The translations under genes were made by a program, and so were the position numbers. Below are positions 53,301-62,216 of a DNA stretch of 64,000 nt, one piece after another (the first letter of the stretch is position 1; every line of letters starts with the position of its first letter). The DNA lies in NCBI GenBank assembly GCA_965232455.1, contig OZ246981.1, forward strand, positions 5,394,001-5,458,000, read 5' to 3'. The stretch is from JBFGFX01 sp965232455 (GTDB taxonomy: Bacteria > Pseudomonadota > Gammaproteobacteria > Steroidobacterales > Woeseiaceae). The notes under the pieces are model-generated. The model saw only the letters and a program-made list of their open reading frames with translations. It had not been told where the DNA came from and did not search any database.

Positions 53301-54537
53301 CATGGACTTGGATCAATTCAAAGTCGTCAACGACACGTCCGGCCATGCCGCGGGTGACATGCTCTTGAAGCAAATCAGCGAAATGCTGATCGACAGTGTC
53401 CGCGCCAATGATATCGTCAGCCGCCTGGGCGGCGACGAGTTTGCGATCATCCTGTGGAAATGCCCCGTCGAGGTGGCAGAGCGAATCGCCGAGGCGGTTC
53501 GCGCCAGCATGGAAGCGTTTCGTTTTCAATGGGACAAGGAGACTTATCGCATCGGCGTCAGTATCGGCGGTATTCCGATTGACCCCGATATCGGTGACAC
53601 GGGCGAACTGCAGCAGCTAGCGGACGCCGCTTGTTATGCTGCGAAAGAGGCCGGCCGAAATCGTGTACACATGGTTGCGGGCGAAAAAGATCTGGCCAGG
53701 GATCATCGCGGACAGGTGCGCTGGGTGCAACGGCTGCGCGAGGCCATGGACAACAACCGCTTTGCTATCTACGGGCAGGTCATTAAGCCGCTCGACGAGG
53801 CGGTGCAGGAGCCTCCACGGTTCGAGATCCTGCTGCGGTTGCGTGACCCGGGGACACGGAAACTGATTCCTCCGGGTGCGTTTCTGCCGGCCGCCGAACG
53901 TTACGGGCTCAGCCTGGAACTCGACGAATGGGTAGTCCGGAGCCTGCTCAATGCGCTATTCGTCCACCAGTCGTTTAATGCAGAGTACCGGCGCTATTGG
54001 ATCAATCTGTCGGGGTCGAGCATTGGCGACCCGCGCTTCGCCTCGTTCCTAAAGACAACAATTGAAAACTCGCCGCTGCCTCCGGGCACGATCAACTTCG
54101 AGATTACCGAAACGGCGGTCATAAGAAACGTAACCGACGCCTGTAAACTGATGTCGGAGCTGCGCGAAATGGGGTGCCAATTCGCGCTCGATGACTTCGG
54201 TAGCGGCGTGTCCTCGTTCGGATATCTGAAAAAACTCCCGATCGATCATCTTAAAATCGACGGCAGTTTCGTACGCGATATTCTCGACGATCAGGCCAAT
54301 CGCATTTTTGTCAAATCGATTATCGACATCGCGCATACGCTGGATATCAAGACGACCTGTGAGTTCGTCGAGAATGACGTAACGCTTGACCTGGTGCGAG
54401 GACTCGGCGCCGACTACGCGCAGGGATTCGCCGTTGGTCGGCCATTCGTGCTGGCCCCGAGATTCCCCGGCTCCCAGGACGCCGTTCTGCCGGCAGGGAC
54501 GGAACTGCACCAGCAGGCAGGACAGGTTTACCCATGA
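50389..54537 (+). CDS. Beta-propeller receptor with PAS-like, GGDEF and EAL domains
   Basis: 1382 residues. GTG start, signal sequence, then Reg_prop blades over about residues 30-620 (GLTQSEVYDIEQDQAGYLWFSTARGLNRFDG, TVWGITEDKHGRIWFGTQ), a Y_Y_Y domain (about 650-725), a membrane helix (about 734-754), a short coiled-coil, a PAS-like part (RRAFENTPIGMGLLDADG), GGDEF and EAL. The cyclase site is intact (GGDEF 1014-1018; I-site Arg1005-x-x-Asp1008). The EAL signature is EIL (ExLxR, Glu1146-Arg1150), with DDFGSG at 1268-1273 and LKIDGSFVR present. So it may make or degrade cyclic-di-GMP on a periplasmic signal. Its stop overlaps the HDOD gene as ATGA. Confidence 0.93.
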   Translation: MKPRSFNAFVLSVFLTALRVSDTFAAGGAAEPPFRYYSVVDGLTQSEVYDIEQDQAGYLWFSTARGLNRFDGREFTHLTVANGLPTNALTALKVSANNTIWVGDARGGISIVRGGRVFATIEPIGDLSTPISDIELLGDEVIAIADGVGLLRVVTNGESYALERIAVREIGARNIAVVAGEAWVAADTGMYRLTLAPEPSVALASDTIRLVHADKNTLWVADLEHRVGVWSDGSFDLRANIVTSTPLNSIKTDSTGAVWVSSETQLFRFDGSAAGSAANGDEVRQYPGFDDLSNLFVDREQTLWLSSNSRLIRSLGDRFRHFKLRTGPDPETVWGITEDKHGRIWFGTQSALLMRGSDESLTAVGPEQGIPSGAVRDIVRDEDGTLWAGVRGEGLYEVDVDTRRGVLVAGTAGLEILDIAVAKNGVIWFSTLGAGVFRYSVLAETLEQYAAPKNTSVYTLDVWEDGSVWYGADEVALVHLTRLNENEFRQELFDNRHGLNHSLFNHIQLTGENEAWIATEEGGVYRFIENRFESLGANTPYADQTVYIVAPLDNDTVVVGGEQGLYQFAVGSARTVHYNQLGGFLALEVNVHATYVDSHDHLWIGTVDGASRMDIAMPMPPHVELSPQILRIQAALGGDEIVEGAQIAPGQGGAFIEYAAVSLTNPKNVEFSYKLDGVDVDWGAPTTNRTVSYSRIPPGAYEFKVRARYPGGEWSREAAARQFTVLPFFWQRPTVIVFAIFILILSVRAAMVYRTRNIQRLNQQLLAQVAERTQSIERAREKLQASNKSLSKEIQERRKADQARAEMEARFRRAFENTPIGMGLLDADGKLFDANPALLAMLWPTADSMPEVRFADAIGECDRGRFTSLYQKLVRAQLDSIDEKFGCIDSAGRSLNTEVNLSTVQSDSGQYLYSVLQIQDVTESLKLTDRLEYQATYDALTGLLNRRAFEAELTRAWEHGCGAEAKSYLMFMDLDQFKVVNDTSGHAAGDMLLKQISEMLIDSVRANDIVSRLGGDEFAIILWKCPVEVAERIAEAVRASMEAFRFQWDKETYRIGVSIGGIPIDPDIGDTGELQQLADAACYAAKEAGRNRVHMVAGEKDLARDHRGQVRWVQRLREAMDNNRFAIYGQVIKPLDEAVQEPPRFEILLRLRDPGTRKLIPPGAFLPAAERYGLSLELDEWVVRSLLNALFVHQSFNAEYRRYWINLSGSSIGDPRFASFLKTTIENSPLPPGTINFEITETAVIRNVTDACKLMSELREMGCQFALDDFGSGVSSFGYLKKLPIDHLKIDGSFVRDILDDQANRIFVKSIIDIAHTLDIKTTCEFVENDVTLDLVRGLGADYAQGFAVGRPFVLAPRFPGSQDAVLPAGTELHQQAGQVYP

Positions 54538-55409
54538 ACGCGGTAACGGACACGGCTGCACCGGCAAAAAAGATCGCCGAATCCATCGCGGCGCTGCCGC
54601 CGCTTCCGGTGACGGCGCAGGAAATACTGACCTGTTTCGGGGACGAGTTCATCGACGCCGACAAAGTAAGCAGCGTGGTTGAAGGCGATCCCGGAATCTG
54701 CGCCAAATTGCTTGGCCTTGCCAACTCGGCGTATTTCGGCCTCGCCGATCCGGTGACCAACATGAGCGATGCAATCACCTGGGTGCTTGGCGTGGACACG
54801 GTGCGCTCGCTGGTTCTGGCGATGGCCATTCAGCAATCGTTTAACAGCAGGAAGTGTCCGGCATTTGAGCCGGATCGGTTTTGGGTGCAGTCGCTCCTGA
54901 TGGCCGAATGCTGCAAGAAGATCGTGGCCTGTGACACGGAGGCAAGCGACACGGTGCGCGATCTCGCCTATCCGGCAGGCTTGTGTTACAACCTCGGCCT
55001 GATGGCGCTTGCCCACATGGAGCCGCGGCGTACCAATGCCGTGCTCAGCGCGCACCGGGAGCAGGCACGCCCCGGTAGCCTCAGTACGCTGTTGCTGGAC
55101 GAATTCTCCACGGATCACAGAATCATGACCGCCGAATTGGCGCGATTCTGGTCACTGCCGGAAGCAATGATCGACGCTTATTCGTACAGAGGATCGCCCA
55201 CCGGTGAGTGTAAGGAGCGTCTGGCGGCGGTCATCTTCGCCGGCGCAACCCTGGTCAGCAACAGGGAGTTCGATGAGGAACGGAGGATCGACATCGGTCC
55301 TTGGGCGAAAATTCTGAATCTGACCGTCGACGAACTCCAGGACATGGCCGTTTTCGGCGAGCGGCAGCGGGAGCGCGTCCGTTCGCTTGCCGGCAACATG
55401 GCGTATTGA
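54534..55409 (+). CDS. HDOD-domain signalling protein
   Basis: 291 residues, translationally coupled (ATGA) to the propeller-GGDEF-EAL gene. The HDOD pattern is clear: LPPLPVTAQEILTCFGDE, VVEGDPGICAKLLGLANSAYFGL, MSDAITWVLGVDTVRSLVLAMAI. HDOD proteins resemble HD phosphohydrolases but lack the metal residues, and serve as signalling scaffolds, often with cyclic-di-GMP enzymes. The coupling here suggests a direct output partner of the upstream receptor. Confidence 0.9.
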   Translation: MNAVTDTAAPAKKIAESIAALPPLPVTAQEILTCFGDEFIDADKVSSVVEGDPGICAKLLGLANSAYFGLADPVTNMSDAITWVLGVDTVRSLVLAMAIQQSFNSRKCPAFEPDRFWVQSLLMAECCKKIVACDTEASDTVRDLAYPAGLCYNLGLMALAHMEPRRTNAVLSAHREQARPGSLSTLLLDEFSTDHRIMTAELARFWSLPEAMIDAYSYRGSPTGECKERLAAVIFAGATLVSNREFDEERRIDIGPWAKILNLTVDELQDMAVFGERQRERVRSLAGNMAY

Positions 55410-55521
55410 GACGAGCGCCTCGATCGCGGCCCTGTCGTTTGCGTCGGTCGTAGCCCGGGGCGGCGTGCCGCGGCTGGCGTGCGAGGTTTGCTCTGACGTA
55501 AAGCACCGCTAAAATCAATCC

Positions 55522-56301
55522 ATGGCGTTGCCCTATCTGATCAAAAAACTGCGGGCGTTTTTTGCGGTACGGACAGCCGCGCGCGCTGCCCGCGAGAATC
55601 CGGTTTTTCAGGTTACGGTTGCAAAGGCATCGGAAATATACAGCCGGATTCCCCTCGGCCAATACGTTGACGATGCGACGAAAAACGCGCTCGCACGCCG
55701 CCTTTACCTGGAATTGAACGAGATATGCAACGCAACCGAGCCGAAGGTGGTCTGCCGCGACAAGCTCGTTCGTGCGATGTTGACCTTCGCCCCGCTGCAG
55801 GTTGTGATGATCCCGCCGCCGCCTTCCGACGACGCCAGCGGCTTGCGGGCGTTGCCCGGAATTACGGGCGAACTCCAGTCGCGCCTCGACGAGCTTATCC
55901 GCAACGGCGTATTCTTCAGGCCCGAGACGGAGGTCGCCTTGCGGTCAAATGAAAGCGCAATCGATTGGTCGTCGGTTCAGCGGTTCTACTGGGAGGCCTA
56001 TTGGTTTCTGGAAACCTTCAACGCTGTACGAATCGAGCTTGGCGACACGATAGAGGCTGCGGACTGGTACAAGCCCTTCATGCATGCCGCCTGCGTCAGT
56101 CAAGAACACATTTATCGCCGGGAACTCGATCTTCCGCCGGCGTTTGACGAAGACGTCGCCCAGCGCGTCGTAACCGCCTTTTCGATGTATACGGACGTGG
56201 TCGTTTCGGGCGCCGAAGACCCCGATCGGGAGTGGCAAGCCTATTGCGCGGAGCAGGGCCTCGCTGCCGTGCGGCACATCGGCCTAAGCCCGCCGCGCTA
56301 G
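55522..56301 (+). CDS. Hypothetical protein, 259 residues
   Basis: No signal peptide; mainly helical (LIKKLRAFFAVRTAARAA, DDATKNALARRLYLELNEICNAT, VQRFYWEAYWFLETFNAVRIEL). I recognise no family or catalytic motif. The end (AFSMYTDVVVSGAEDPDREWQAYCAEQG) looks compact and folded. It follows the HDOD gene by 112 bp and converges with the TonB-like gene. Confidence 0.65.
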   Translation: MALPYLIKKLRAFFAVRTAARAARENPVFQVTVAKASEIYSRIPLGQYVDDATKNALARRLYLELNEICNATEPKVVCRDKLVRAMLTFAPLQVVMIPPPPSDDASGLRALPGITGELQSRLDELIRNGVFFRPETEVALRSNESAIDWSSVQRFYWEAYWFLETFNAVRIELGDTIEAADWYKPFMHAACVSQEHIYRRELDLPPAFDEDVAQRVVTAFSMYTDVVVSGAEDPDREWQAYCAEQGLAAVRHIGLSPPR

Positions 56302-56376
56302 TTGGACGGCCGACGGTTCAAAAGGGGAAAAACCGATCCCGAGGTTTGAGAGTCGGGCCGGGGTGACCGCGACCTC

Positions 56377-57690
56377 CTACTGGAGCCGGAACGAGAGTCT
56401 GGCGCCCGTGCGTTGGGCAATGGTTTTTCCGCGGTACTCGCGCGGCTCGAATCTCCACTGCTCCACGGCCTCGATGGCGGACCTGTCGAAAACGCTTTCC
56501 GGGTCCGCGGCGGCGACGACGATGTCGGCAGTATCGCCATCGGGGGTTACCGTGAAATGCACGTCTACCCACCCCGATATGCCAAGCAACTCGGCGCGTC
56601 GCGGATATTGGGCCGGCGCCGCGCTAATACGCACCAGATTGCCGATGGGAAGCACTTCGGATTCGGCGCGCGCGATGTATCCTTGCTCCAGTGTCGCTCT
56701 TACCTGAACAACTTCCTCGGCTTCCGCATTCATCTCTTCGGCGGCGACCACAAACCTCTCCGCTTCTTCGAGTTCTCCAGAGTCGATATTGGAAGAGGCC
56801 GTGGCGAGAATTGCGGAATAGAGTTCCTGCCGTATTTGACCGGCAATTTCGGCGTCGCCGTCTCCTTCTTGCAAAAACTCCCGCGCGTTGTCGCCGGCCG
56901 GACCGATCAGTCGTCCGTCCGCAATCGCGCCGCGCACCTTCTCCATCCATTCCCGGACAGCTCTCGCGGCGGCCAAACGTTCGCTTTCCGCCTGTTCGGC
57001 GGCGGCGTCGATTCTCGCCTGGAGCAGGTCGTCCATCGATTCGCGAACCGCCTGGAAATAGTTTCGGTTCTGACCCGGTAACGCCTCGGCGCGTGCCAGC
57101 GCCGCCGAGGCAGCGTCGTTGTCGCCGTCTTCCGCGAGTTGCATGGCCTGGGTGACGAGTTCACCGGAGACTCGATTCAGCGTCTGCTGGACGTTGTTGA
57201 CAAGCGCGTGGTCGGGTCGAACGGGCTCGACCTTTTGGGCCAGTCTGTAGGCTTCGTTGTAGTTTTCGGCCTCCAGCAGCTCCGTCGCGGTGACGGCGAG
57301 TCGGCCGAGTACCGCTCCCAACTCGGCGTTTGCGATTTCATGATACGGTTCGGCATTGAGCACCTTGCCGTAGTAGTGCAGGGCGCTTTGGTTTTCCGGA
57401 TCGGTCAGGATATCCGCCTCCGCCGCGAGCCGCGCCTTACGCAGATCCGCATCGACTCCCGACGTGGATACGGTGTCGACGACGGTCTCCGCTTCGACCT
57501 CGGCTCGTTCCGCAACCGAAGGCGCCGGTGCGGCCGCGGGGTCCGTGACTTCGCCGTCGACAATGGCTCTTTCGGCTTCGCTACCGCTATCGCGGTCCAA
57601 CAAAAACCAACCAAGTCCAACGATTGCGAGAACCGCAACGCAGATGACCAGCAATATGGTAATCGAACTATTTTGATCTTCGTTTTCCAT
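56377..57690 (-). CDS. TonB-type protein with helical repeats (energy transducer-like)
   Basis: 437 residues. N-terminal membrane anchor (ITILLVICVAVLAIVGLGWFLL), an acidic/Ala-rich linker, about 230 residues of TPR-like helices (LHYYGKVLNAEPYHEIANAEL, LLEAENYNEAYRLAQKVEPVRPDHALVNNV), and a C-terminal TonB domain (PAQYPRRAELLGISGWVDVHFTVTPDG, SAIEAVEQWRFEP). The middle is helical rather than the usual Pro-rich spacer. It is last in an operon after a histidine kinase and regulator. It could energise receptors or serve as a stress adaptor in the periplasm; no ExbB/ExbD genes are near. Confidence 0.85.
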   Translation of the reverse strand: MENEDQNSSITILLVICVAVLAIVGLGWFLLDRDSGSEAERAIVDGEVTDPAAAPAPSVAERAEVEAETVVDTVSTSGVDADLRKARLAAEADILTDPENQSALHYYGKVLNAEPYHEIANAELGAVLGRLAVTATELLEAENYNEAYRLAQKVEPVRPDHALVNNVQQTLNRVSGELVTQAMQLAEDGDNDAASAALARAEALPGQNRNYFQAVRESMDDLLQARIDAAAEQAESERLAAARAVREWMEKVRGAIADGRLIGPAGDNAREFLQEGDGDAEIAGQIRQELYSAILATASSNIDSGELEEAERFVVAAEEMNAEAEEVVQVRATLEQGYIARAESEVLPIGNLVRISAAPAQYPRRAELLGISGWVDVHFTVTPDGDTADIVVAAADPESVFDRSAIEAVEQWRFEPREYRGKTIAQRTGARLSFRLQ

Positions 57691-57707
57691 GGCAACTATT
57701 CGTCTAC

Positions 57708-58901
57708 TCAGTGCGATTTGTCATTCGTGTTTGTCCAGCGTCCCCGCAGCTCGGTTACTTTGCCGATGAACTGATCCAGCGTTGGCGACGCTGCTTTGGC
57801 CGCGGTTGACAGATTGACGACCTGGTGACGCTGCACGAGCTCCGGGTACTCCAGGAGCTGAAGATGCTTCAACGCCGCCGCATTCACGTCCGTCCGCATC
57901 GTCTGCGGGTCGATCGGTTTTTCGACGTACCGGAACACCTGGCCGTAGTTGATCAGGTTGATCATGTCGCTAGTGTCCCGACTTTCGCTGACGACGATGG
58001 TGACGAGTTCGGGCATGTGCTGTTTGAGCGTGCCGATCATGTTTTGCAGCAGGCCGATATCCGACGTGAAGTCGGTCACCAGTACACCCGCAGCGCGTTC
58101 CTCCAGTATCTCCGCGACCTTGACGAGCGTCGTAGCGACCAGCGCGCTGCGATCCGCCGAGATAGTGCGGATCGCAGACTCGGCGAAATTCGGGTTGACG
58201 GTAAAGACGGCGACGCCGACGTCACTCAAGCTCGTGTCGGATTGCTGTCCCGATTCAGTCGGTCCGACTTCCTCGCTCGTGTCGCCGGACATTACGATCT
58301 CCGTCCGGTTCTGCCAGTGCGTCACGCCGCTGTTGTCTGCGGACGACGAGCTGTCCTGTCCGTCCGCGGGCTTTGCGGCCGAGATGGGCGTGACGTTGCT
58401 AGCTTCGCCAATGAGCGTCTGATCCGCCGCGGGCGCCGGTTCCGATGCGGGCGGGGCTGCCGGGGGGGTATCGGCGGCCGGTGAGGCGGCCGTCGCCGGC
58501 GTATTGGCCGCCACTGCGCTCGCCGTCGCACGGGAGGCGCTAATGGCCAGTTTGAGCGTTTCTTTGAGCAATTTCGGCTGACAGGGTTTGCTCAAGAAGC
58601 GAAACACCTCGCCGATGTTGATCGATCCTTCAATGGCTTCGGGATCGGCGTAACCGGTCAGCAGGATGCGCACAGTGCGCGGCGACACTTCCCGTATTTC
58701 GCCCAGCACCTGTACGCCGGTGAGACCCGGCATGCGCTGATCGGCGACGATGACGTCGATATCGTGCTCGGCAACCAGCTTGATTGCCTCCGAGCCGTCG
58801 GTTGTGAGGAACAGCTCGTAGTCACGACGAAATAGACCGCGCATCGAATTGAGCACGCGTTTTTCGTCATCTACGAACAAAACTTTGCCCTGTTTGATCA
58901 C
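57708..58901 (-). CDS. Double-receiver response regulator
   Basis: 397 residues. First receiver: VLFVDDEKRVLNSMRGLFRR, Asp54 (VIVADQRMPGLTGVQVL), ILLTGYADPEAIEGSINIGEVFRFLSKPC. A long Ala/Pro linker (about 125-200) follows. The second receiver-like domain (about 225-350) retains an Asp in VLVTDFTSD and a Lys in FRYVEKPID, though the start is degenerate. No DNA-binding or enzymatic output domain, so it acts through protein contacts. The kinase gene is 73 bp upstream, and the TonB-like gene starts 17 bp after its stop. Confidence 0.9.
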   Translation of the reverse strand: MIKQGKVLFVDDEKRVLNSMRGLFRRDYELFLTTDGSEAIKLVAEHDIDVIVADQRMPGLTGVQVLGEIREVSPRTVRILLTGYADPEAIEGSINIGEVFRFLSKPCQPKLLKETLKLAISASRATASAVAANTPATAASPAADTPPAAPPASEPAPAADQTLIGEASNVTPISAAKPADGQDSSSSADNSGVTHWQNRTEIVMSGDTSEEVGPTESGQQSDTSLSDVGVAVFTVNPNFAESAIRTISADRSALVATTLVKVAEILEERAAGVLVTDFTSDIGLLQNMIGTLKQHMPELVTIVVSESRDTSDMINLINYGQVFRYVEKPIDPQTMRTDVNAAALKHLQLLEYPELVQRHQVVNLSTAAKAASPTLDQFIGKVTELRGRWTNTNDKSH

Positions 58902-58974
58902 TGTGTCTGCTCTCTAGTCCTTCTTACTCGTGCTCTGGAATGCGAGGAGGAGGCCGGCTCCGACTCACGGATCA

Positions 58975-60921
58975 TCACGCGGTCACGACGTCGGGTACGG
59001 GGCCATTGCTGTCGCCTTTGTTTTCGGGTGACGGAGCCGCCGCCTCCACGGTTTCGTTTGCCGCGACGCTGTCGGGAATAATCTCCGTCTCCATGGTGGC
59101 GTCGGCCGCCGCCGCAAGCCCGACTTCCGTCGCCTCCTCGCCGGTCTCCTCCGGATCGAGGCCAACCTCCTGCGGGAGCGTGATCGTCATGACCGTTCCT
59201 TTACCCACCACCGATTCGATGTCCAGACTGCCGTTATGGGAGGTGACTATGCGGTCGACGATCGACAAGCCGAGCCCGGTTCCCTTGCCCACCTCTTTAG
59301 TGGTGAAAAACGGATCCCTTATCTTCTCCATGACGTCGTCGGGAATTCCGCAACCGCTGTCCGCCACGCTGACCTTGACGTTGCCGTCCTCTTCCCAGGA
59401 TCTGACGACAATCTCTCCGCTTTCTTCGATTGCGTCGGCGGCGTTCGTGATCAGATTGAGGAAGACCTGGTTGATCTGTGACGGAGAGCAGTGAATGACG
59501 GGAACCTCGCCGAAGTGTTTGTGCACGGTCACTTTGTTCTTCAGCTTGTTCTTGGTGATGAGCAAAGTCTTTTCCAGCCCCTCGTTGACGTTGAACTGGC
59601 CCTGCTGCGCGCGATCCAGTCTGCTGAAGTCTTTGAGGCTTTGCGCAAGCTCCGTAAGGTCTTCGAGGCCCTCGATACTGTCCCGGATGAGATCATTGGC
59701 CTCTTCCAGGTCGTCCGTCATGCCCTCGGCGAGCATGGTCTGCATGTTTTTCAGACCGCGCTGCAGCGTAGCCTTGACGTCGGTTCCACTGCGTATGGCC
59801 GTGATCATCGAATCTGCGATCGTGGCCAACTCCGATACCGATTCCAGGCGTTCCTGAATGATTGTGGCGTTGTTGATCAGGTACCAGAGCGGTGTGTTGA
59901 TTTCGTGACTGATACCGGCAACCAGTTCACCGAGGGACGACATCTTTTCCGCCTGTACGAGCTGGACCTGCGACTCCTGGAGTTCGTCGTACGCGGAGCT
60001 CAGCTGCTCGGTCCTCGAACTCACCCGTTCCTCGAGGGTGTTGTTCATGGACTCGAGTTCGGCGTTGCTTCGGTTCAGTGCGCGATAGCTCGACTGAAGG
60101 CGGTACACGACGTAACCGATTCCCGCGAGCAACGCGATCGTACAAACGGAGAGGAGCAGGCGGGCACGCTCCGCGCGGCTGACGGTGACCCGATTCTCCG
60201 ACTGGATGGCATCGGACAGCGCCCACAGCGAGTCGGTGACGCGGCTGCCCGTTACCCGTTCGAGTGCGGTAGCGGCGGCGTCGTGTTCGGCGATCACCGC
60301 CATCGCCGCTGCGACAAAATCGTCGATCCTGCCGGGCGCACGCGAGTCCACGGCCGGATCGTCGCCCAGCTCGGTCAGACGGACTTTGAGTTGTTCGGGA
60401 TCCGCCTGGTTTTGTCCGGTCGCGAATTCGATCACCTCGATGGCCAGCGAAAACGCGTTCTGCGACTGAATGCGCAGGTTGAACCGGCGCAGGTCTTTGA
60501 CGACCGCCGGCGATTCTTCCTGCACCAGGCGCAGCGCTTCCGCAAGCCCGTCCTGCCGGGTGACAAACGCCGTGGTGTCGCTTACGAACTGTGCGAGCGC
60601 CCCGTCATACAGGACCAGCTGCGTTTGCAGCTCCGTCATGATCTCGGTGGTCGCGGCTGCGCCCTGCAGCACGGCATTGTGTTGCGACAGGCGGAGCAGT
60701 GCCGCATTCAGCGTCGCTGGCACCGAACGTCCTTCCTTGTGAGCGCTTTGAGTTCCCAGCGTAATGGCGCTGAGGTCATCTCGCGTCGCTTCGATGGCGC
60801 GGACGCGTGCGGTGTGCGCAGCGTAATAGTTTTCATCGACGGTCCGCGACTCCATAATTAGGAGCGCCAGGACGCCGACAAGGATTAAGCTGGCAATAGT
60901 GGTTAGAGCGACTCGTACCAT
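58975..60921 (-). CDS. Membrane sensor histidine kinase
   Basis: 648 residues. Two membrane helices (about 5-25 and 262-280) flank an all-helical periplasmic domain of about 230 residues (DAHL-like: TRDDLSAITLGTQSAHKEG, LLRLSQHNAVLQGAAA). A coiled-coil (ALNRSNAELESMNNTLEERVSSRTEQLSS) leads to HisKA (MSSLGELVAGISHEINTPLWYL) and an HATPase (INQVFLNLITNAADAIEESG, DSGCGIPDD, TGLGLSIV). Resembles cyanobacterial/proteobacterial HK853-ZraS-type kinases with INTPL instead of LRTPL. First in the HK-RR-TonB-like operon. Confidence 0.93.
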   Translation of the reverse strand: MVRVALTTIASLILVGVLALLIMESRTVDENYYAAHTARVRAIEATRDDLSAITLGTQSAHKEGRSVPATLNAALLRLSQHNAVLQGAAATTEIMTELQTQLVLYDGALAQFVSDTTAFVTRQDGLAEALRLVQEESPAVVKDLRRFNLRIQSQNAFSLAIEVIEFATGQNQADPEQLKVRLTELGDDPAVDSRAPGRIDDFVAAAMAVIAEHDAAATALERVTGSRVTDSLWALSDAIQSENRVTVSRAERARLLLSVCTIALLAGIGYVVYRLQSSYRALNRSNAELESMNNTLEERVSSRTEQLSSAYDELQESQVQLVQAEKMSSLGELVAGISHEINTPLWYLINNATIIQERLESVSELATIADSMITAIRSGTDVKATLQRGLKNMQTMLAEGMTDDLEEANDLIRDSIEGLEDLTELAQSLKDFSRLDRAQQGQFNVNEGLEKTLLITKNKLKNKVTVHKHFGEVPVIHCSPSQINQVFLNLITNAADAIEESGEIVVRSWEEDGNVKVSVADSGCGIPDDVMEKIRDPFFTTKEVGKGTGLGLSIVDRIVTSHNGSLDIESVVGKGTVMTITLPQEVGLDPEETGEEATEVGLAAAADATMETEIIPDSVAANETVEAAAPSPENKGDSNGPVPDVVTA

Positions 60922-61265
60922 GTAGCGATGTCCTCTGCGTTGTTTCCAAGACGGTATGGAACGCCACTGTCGCCGTGTCCCCGTTTTTGCGCCATGACGA
61001 CCATCAAATTGTTGGAGGAAACACAGTGTTTCCTGCAGTTATCAGCTGGATGGGCGCCGAATTTAGCCTTATGTAAAAATACTGGGCCCGCCTGACGCGG
61101 AAAACGGCGCAATTTGGCGGGTAATGAGGCAGGTTTGTCTTATTTTTGTGACAGGTGTTGTTACTTATTTAGGCGAAAAGGCTCACATTAGCGGCTCAAT
61201 TTGTTTCGCTCTGCAATCAACCCGGGCTGAACATAAAGCCGCGGATGACCTTGGAGGACTGAACC
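60922..61265. other. Divergent regulatory gap between sensor kinase and LysR genes
   Basis: About 344 bp without a gene, AT-rich near 61070-61200. It should hold promoters for both directions. No strong palindrome was found. GTGACAGGTGTTG at 61148-61160 resembles half of the TetR operator but lacks the second arm. Confidence 0.5.
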
Positions 61266-61301
61266 ATCAAGACCACCGCTTCGCATTCGAGTGACGTCGT
61301 T

Positions 61302-62216
61302 GTGTTTTGCTTCGTCGCAAAAACACGCAGTTTCTCGCAGGCGGCGAAGCTGCTTGGCATTTCACGTTCGTTGGTCAGCAAACGCGTGTCGCGGTTGGAA
61401 GATCGTCTGGATACCCGGCTGGTCCAGCGTTCCACCCGATCGATGTCGTTGACCGAGGCCGGTGAGCTTTTGTATCGCCGTTACACGGACATCACCGACC
61501 GGATCGACCGGGCAGAACGGGAAGTGTCGGACCTGCATCGTACGCATTCGGGTCTAATCCGCTTCGCCGCGCCGATGGTTTGCAGTTACATCGGCGTGTC
61601 TCTCATCGACAGGTTGCACCGGGAGTATCCCAATATAGAAGTGCAGCTATGCGTGGAAGACGGCGAGATCGACGTCATCAAATCAGGTTACGACGCCGCC
61701 ATTCACGTTGGCCCGCTCAAAGATTCCAATCTCATCTGCCGGAAAATCACGACTGCGCGCCTGGCGGTTTGCGGCTCGCCCGGCTACCTGATCAAGCGCG
61801 GCGTCCCAAGCACGACAAACGACCTGAAAAGGCACAATTGTCTGTCGATTTCGCCCGAGGCCGGCGAAGAAAAAACGTGGTTGTTTCGGGATGGATCCAG
61901 CGACGCCTACGAGGTACCGGTGTCCGGCGACTTTCATGCCAATAGCGAAGTGGTCCTGCTCCGTGCCTGCCTCGCCGGCATGGGGCTTTGCCAGCTACCT
62001 ATGGTGTTGATAGAGGAGTACCTGAAAGCCGGCGAGCTGGAGGTGGTTCTGGAGGATTTCGCGAGGGTCTCGACCGACATCTACATCGTGATGCCGCATA
62101 GGGACATGCCTGAAAAAGTCCGTGTCGCGGTCGATTTTCTGACCGATCACATGCGTCAACGCTTTCCTCACGTGGCCCGCGAAGAAACCTCGTTGGAGAC
62201 GTCGGTGGCCTCCTAG
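61302..62216 (+). CDS. LysR-family transcriptional regulator
   Basis: 304 residues from the GTG at 61302. N-terminal winged helix: FVAKTRSFSQAAKLLGISRSLVSKRVSRLEDRLDTRLVQRSTRSMSLTEAG. Effector domain: LIRFAAPMVCSYIGVSLIDRLHREYPNIEVQL and RACLAGMGLCQLPMVLIEEYL. The GTG leaves out the first residues expected for the family. The frame is open to 61263 and encodes IKTTASHSSDVVV before it; the only codon placed well behind the GGAGGA at 61253-61258 is ATC at 61266. So an ATC start is possible. Regulates unknown targets, perhaps the AhpD-like and thioredoxin genes downstream. Confidence 0.88.
   Translation: MFCFVAKTRSFSQAAKLLGISRSLVSKRVSRLEDRLDTRLVQRSTRSMSLTEAGELLYRRYTDITDRIDRAEREVSDLHRTHSGLIRFAAPMVCSYIGVSLIDRLHREYPNIEVQLCVEDGEIDVIKSGYDAAIHVGPLKDSNLICRKITTARLAVCGSPGYLIKRGVPSTTNDLKRHNCLSISPEAGEEKTWLFRDGSSDAYEVPVSGDFHANSEVVLLRACLAGMGLCQLPMVLIEEYLKAGELEVVLEDFARVSTDIYIVMPHRDMPEKVRVAVDFLTDHMRQRFPHVAREETSLETSVAS

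Noticed and set aside
59491..60861. 456-residue plus-strand frame opposite the sensor kinase
   Set aside because: The opposite strand has clear HisKA and HATPase motifs. This frame has none and no start signals.
61148..61160. GTGACAGGTGTTG as another TetR operator
   Set aside because: Only one arm matches; the second arm of the palindrome is absent.
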